Positions 63,046 to 64,000 of a DNA stretch of 64,000 bases are shown one piece after another. Each line of letters starts with the position of its first letter. Within the stretch, counting starts at the first letter, position 1. Under the pieces are notes generated by a model. That model did no database searches, was not told the DNA's origin, and worked only from the letters and a program-made list of their open reading frames with translations. The stretch spans positions 1-64,000 of the forward strand of contig JAZNCN010000016.1 in the NCBI GenBank assembly GCA_045587545.1, written 5' to 3'. This DNA comes from Caccoplasma_A sp045587545 (GTDB taxonomy: Bacteria; Bacteroidota; Bacteroidia; Bacteroidales; G3-4614). The position numbers and the translations under genes are program-made.

Positions 63046-63366
63046 TTAAATCAATCCTATTATGCTGAGAATAGCAAATACTATCACTAATACCGGGCTT
63101 GCCATCATACCTATGATATTCTTTTGAAAGAAAATGGCTGAAACACCTCCTATTATGATTGCCGCAACAAATGTAACGATAGGTTGCCACCACGCATAAT
63201 GCCAGAAACTCCAAATAAGAGCACCATAATACGCAAGGTAACCAATATTACCTGCCAATCCTGTTAGTTCCTTAACGGTTTTAGATGCCCCTCTAAATTC
63301 TTTGTGTATGGCTGCACAATGGTATGAAAACATACCTAACAGCCCAATGAAAACTAATGTGCTCAT
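63046..63366 (-). CDS. Membrane protein downstream of a phage-type repressor
   Basis: This 106-residue protein has three or four hydrophobic helices (about 2-16, 38-55, 62-82 and 86-106) and a short polar segment HKEFRGASKTVKEL. I do not recognise a family. It starts 1 bp after the stop codon of the Xre-type gene, so it should be expressed whenever the repressor is. Such a position is typical of lysogenic-conversion or superinfection-exclusion genes (inference). Confidence 0.65.
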   Translation of the reverse strand: MSTLVFIGLLGMFSYHCAAIHKEFRGASKTVKELTGLAGNIGYLAYYGALIWSFWHYAWWQPIVTFVAAIIIGGVSAIFFQKNIIGMMASPVLVIVFAILSIIGLI

Positions 63367-63367
63367 C

Positions 63368-63730
63368 TTACTTATTCAGTATCTGTATTACTTTGTCCTT
63401 TAATCCCATTTTGATGAACTCATCTTGTGTAACGTCAAGTTCTACTACAACTTTAGTGGACTTTCTTTGATTGTCCAATAAAGTTTGCAGACGTTTAATC
63501 TCTCGTTCGTACATGTTTGTATTTTCTTCATCAATGGTGTTATCTGCTCCAAAAAAGATACTCGGACTAACACACAATACATTAGCAAGACTCTCAATAG
63601 TTGAAATTTTAATATCTGCGCCATTGAGTGCATTGTCAAGTGTTGTTCTTGAAATATTAGCCATTTCTGCTATTTGTGCCTTGCCCATTTTACTTTCACT
63701 TACAAGTTTGTTTAATAGGTTGAAATTCAT
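63368..63730 (-). CDS. Xre-family (phage-type) repressor
   Basis: This 120-residue protein has an N-terminal helix-turn-helix (MGKAQIAEMANISRTTLDNALNG, about 15-37, followed by STIESLANVLCVSPSIFFG). A coiled-coil-like segment (YEREIKRLQTLLDNQRK) and a short C-terminal domain for oligomerisation follow. It has no protease domain, unlike LexA-type CI. It is divergent from the gene at 63856, with direct-repeat operator candidates between them. Confidence 0.82.
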   Translation of the reverse strand: MNFNLLNKLVSESKMGKAQIAEMANISRTTLDNALNGADIKISTIESLANVLCVSPSIFFGADNTIDEENTNMYEREIKRLQTLLDNQRKSTKVVVELDVTQDEFIKMGLKDKVIQILNK

Positions 63731-63743
63731 ACAAATACATATT

Positions 63744-63796
63744 TAATGTTCAAAAAACTTGCATTTTTGTAAAAAATAATGTTCAAAAAACTTGCA
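63744..63796. promoter_or_regulatory. Two 20-bp direct repeats, likely operators
   Basis: TAATGTTCAAAAAACTTGCA occurs identically at 63744-63763 and 63777-63796, 33 bp apart, about three helical turns. The second copy overlaps the -33 element of the rightward promoter. This suggests repressor binding sites between divergent genes. Confidence 0.65.
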
Positions 63797-63822
63797 ATGT
63801 TGTTTAATAAACACTACATTTG
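63792..63822 (+). promoter_or_regulatory. Rightward promoter of the mobile element
   Basis: TTG (63792-63794) and TACATTTG (63815-63822) are separated by 20 bp. The TTG is inside the second direct repeat, so repressor binding would block it. Confidence 0.65.
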
Positions 63823-63855
63823 TACCATAAAGTTAAATAAATAATTTAATAAGCA

Positions 63856-64000
63856 ATGAAAAATGAAGTAAAAACTACAACAATTTTATCACAATTGCGA
63901 GAAATGGAAGTCGGTGATGTACTTGTATTTCCAGCCGAGAAAAGAGGTTCGGTAAAAGCAATGTGTAGTGAATATGGGTTTGAGTGGAATAAGATTTTTT
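63856..64000 (+). CDS. Early gene of a prophage or integrative element (partial)
   Basis: The first 48 codons read TTTILSQLREMEVGDVLVFP then EKRGSVKAMCSEYGFEWNKI and run off the window. The pattern resembles small proteins of Bacteroidales phages and conjugative elements that lie opposite the repressor; I cannot give a function. It is driven by the promoter at 63792-63822. Confidence 0.65.
   Translation, partial: MKNEVKTTTILSQLREMEVGDVLVFPAEKRGSVKAMCSEYGFEWNKIF

Noticed and set aside
1..64000. CRISPR array, rRNA, tRNA or insertion sequence
   Set aside because: Intergenic regions were read for regular direct repeats, tRNA-like cloverleaf sequence and transposase motifs; none was found.

Overview
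The window is chromosomal DNA from a member of the Bacteroidales. The evidence is an AT-rich sequence, a SusC/SusD-type outer-membrane pair, a type IX-like C-terminal sorting domain, lineage-typical proteins (DUF4290, DUF5063, DUF5020, DUF4924 and DUF5686 families, a short omega/RpoZ-like protein, MurA with Asp in place of Cys), and many promoters of the Bacteroidetes type (TTTG or TTG about 19 bp before TAnnTTTG or TAnnTTCG). Ribosome-binding sites of the Shine-Dalgarno kind are largely absent, as usual in this phylum. No species can be named from the sequence alone.

Layout. Positions 1-870 hold the start of a secreted BspA-like protein, a strongly structured minus-strand RNA candidate with its own promoter, and a cluster of palindromic repeats. 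From 868 to about 16,200 are housekeeping blocks: a cation exchanger, a phosphodiesterase, the yicC-gmk-nadD-DUF5063-exonuclease operon, the tsaB-DUF4290-murA-rimM operon, infC-rpmI-rplT, a WYL regulator with a pseudouridine synthase, TetR-fabG, and a lipid kinase. From 16,300 to 34,300 come a DUF308/TPR pair, the DUF5686-DUF4924-rfbD-prfC operon, a CYTH/M48 pair, lon, trmN6-like, maeB and a NAD synthetase with an apparently dead glutaminase domain.

Positions 34,518-46,701 are the main accessory block: a zinc metalloprotease, SusC/RagA, SusD/RagB, a secreted propeller/BspA/T9SS-tail protein and, after a terminator, an S9 peptidase. The two flanking peptidases suggest peptide capture of the RagAB kind rather than glycan capture (inference). 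Positions 46,757-62,800 return to housekeeping: miaA, ygiQ, uvrB, bamD, rpoZ, valS, an AgcS symporter, an M23 peptidase and a phosphohexomutase. These are followed by two tandem copies of a leader/terminator-like element and a SUMF1-like gene.

The right end (about 62,940-64,000) looks like the edge of a prophage or integrative element. It has an orphan 3' gene fragment with a terminator, then an Xre repressor with a downstream membrane protein on the minus strand, a divergent early gene, and two 20-bp direct repeats between them that look like operators. The strongest unusual signals are the bistable RNA at 220-420, the Cys-to-Gly change in NadE, the tandem RNA-like elements at 61.5-62.0 kb, and the mobile-element edge. 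No CRISPR array, rRNA, tRNA or transposase gene was seen.
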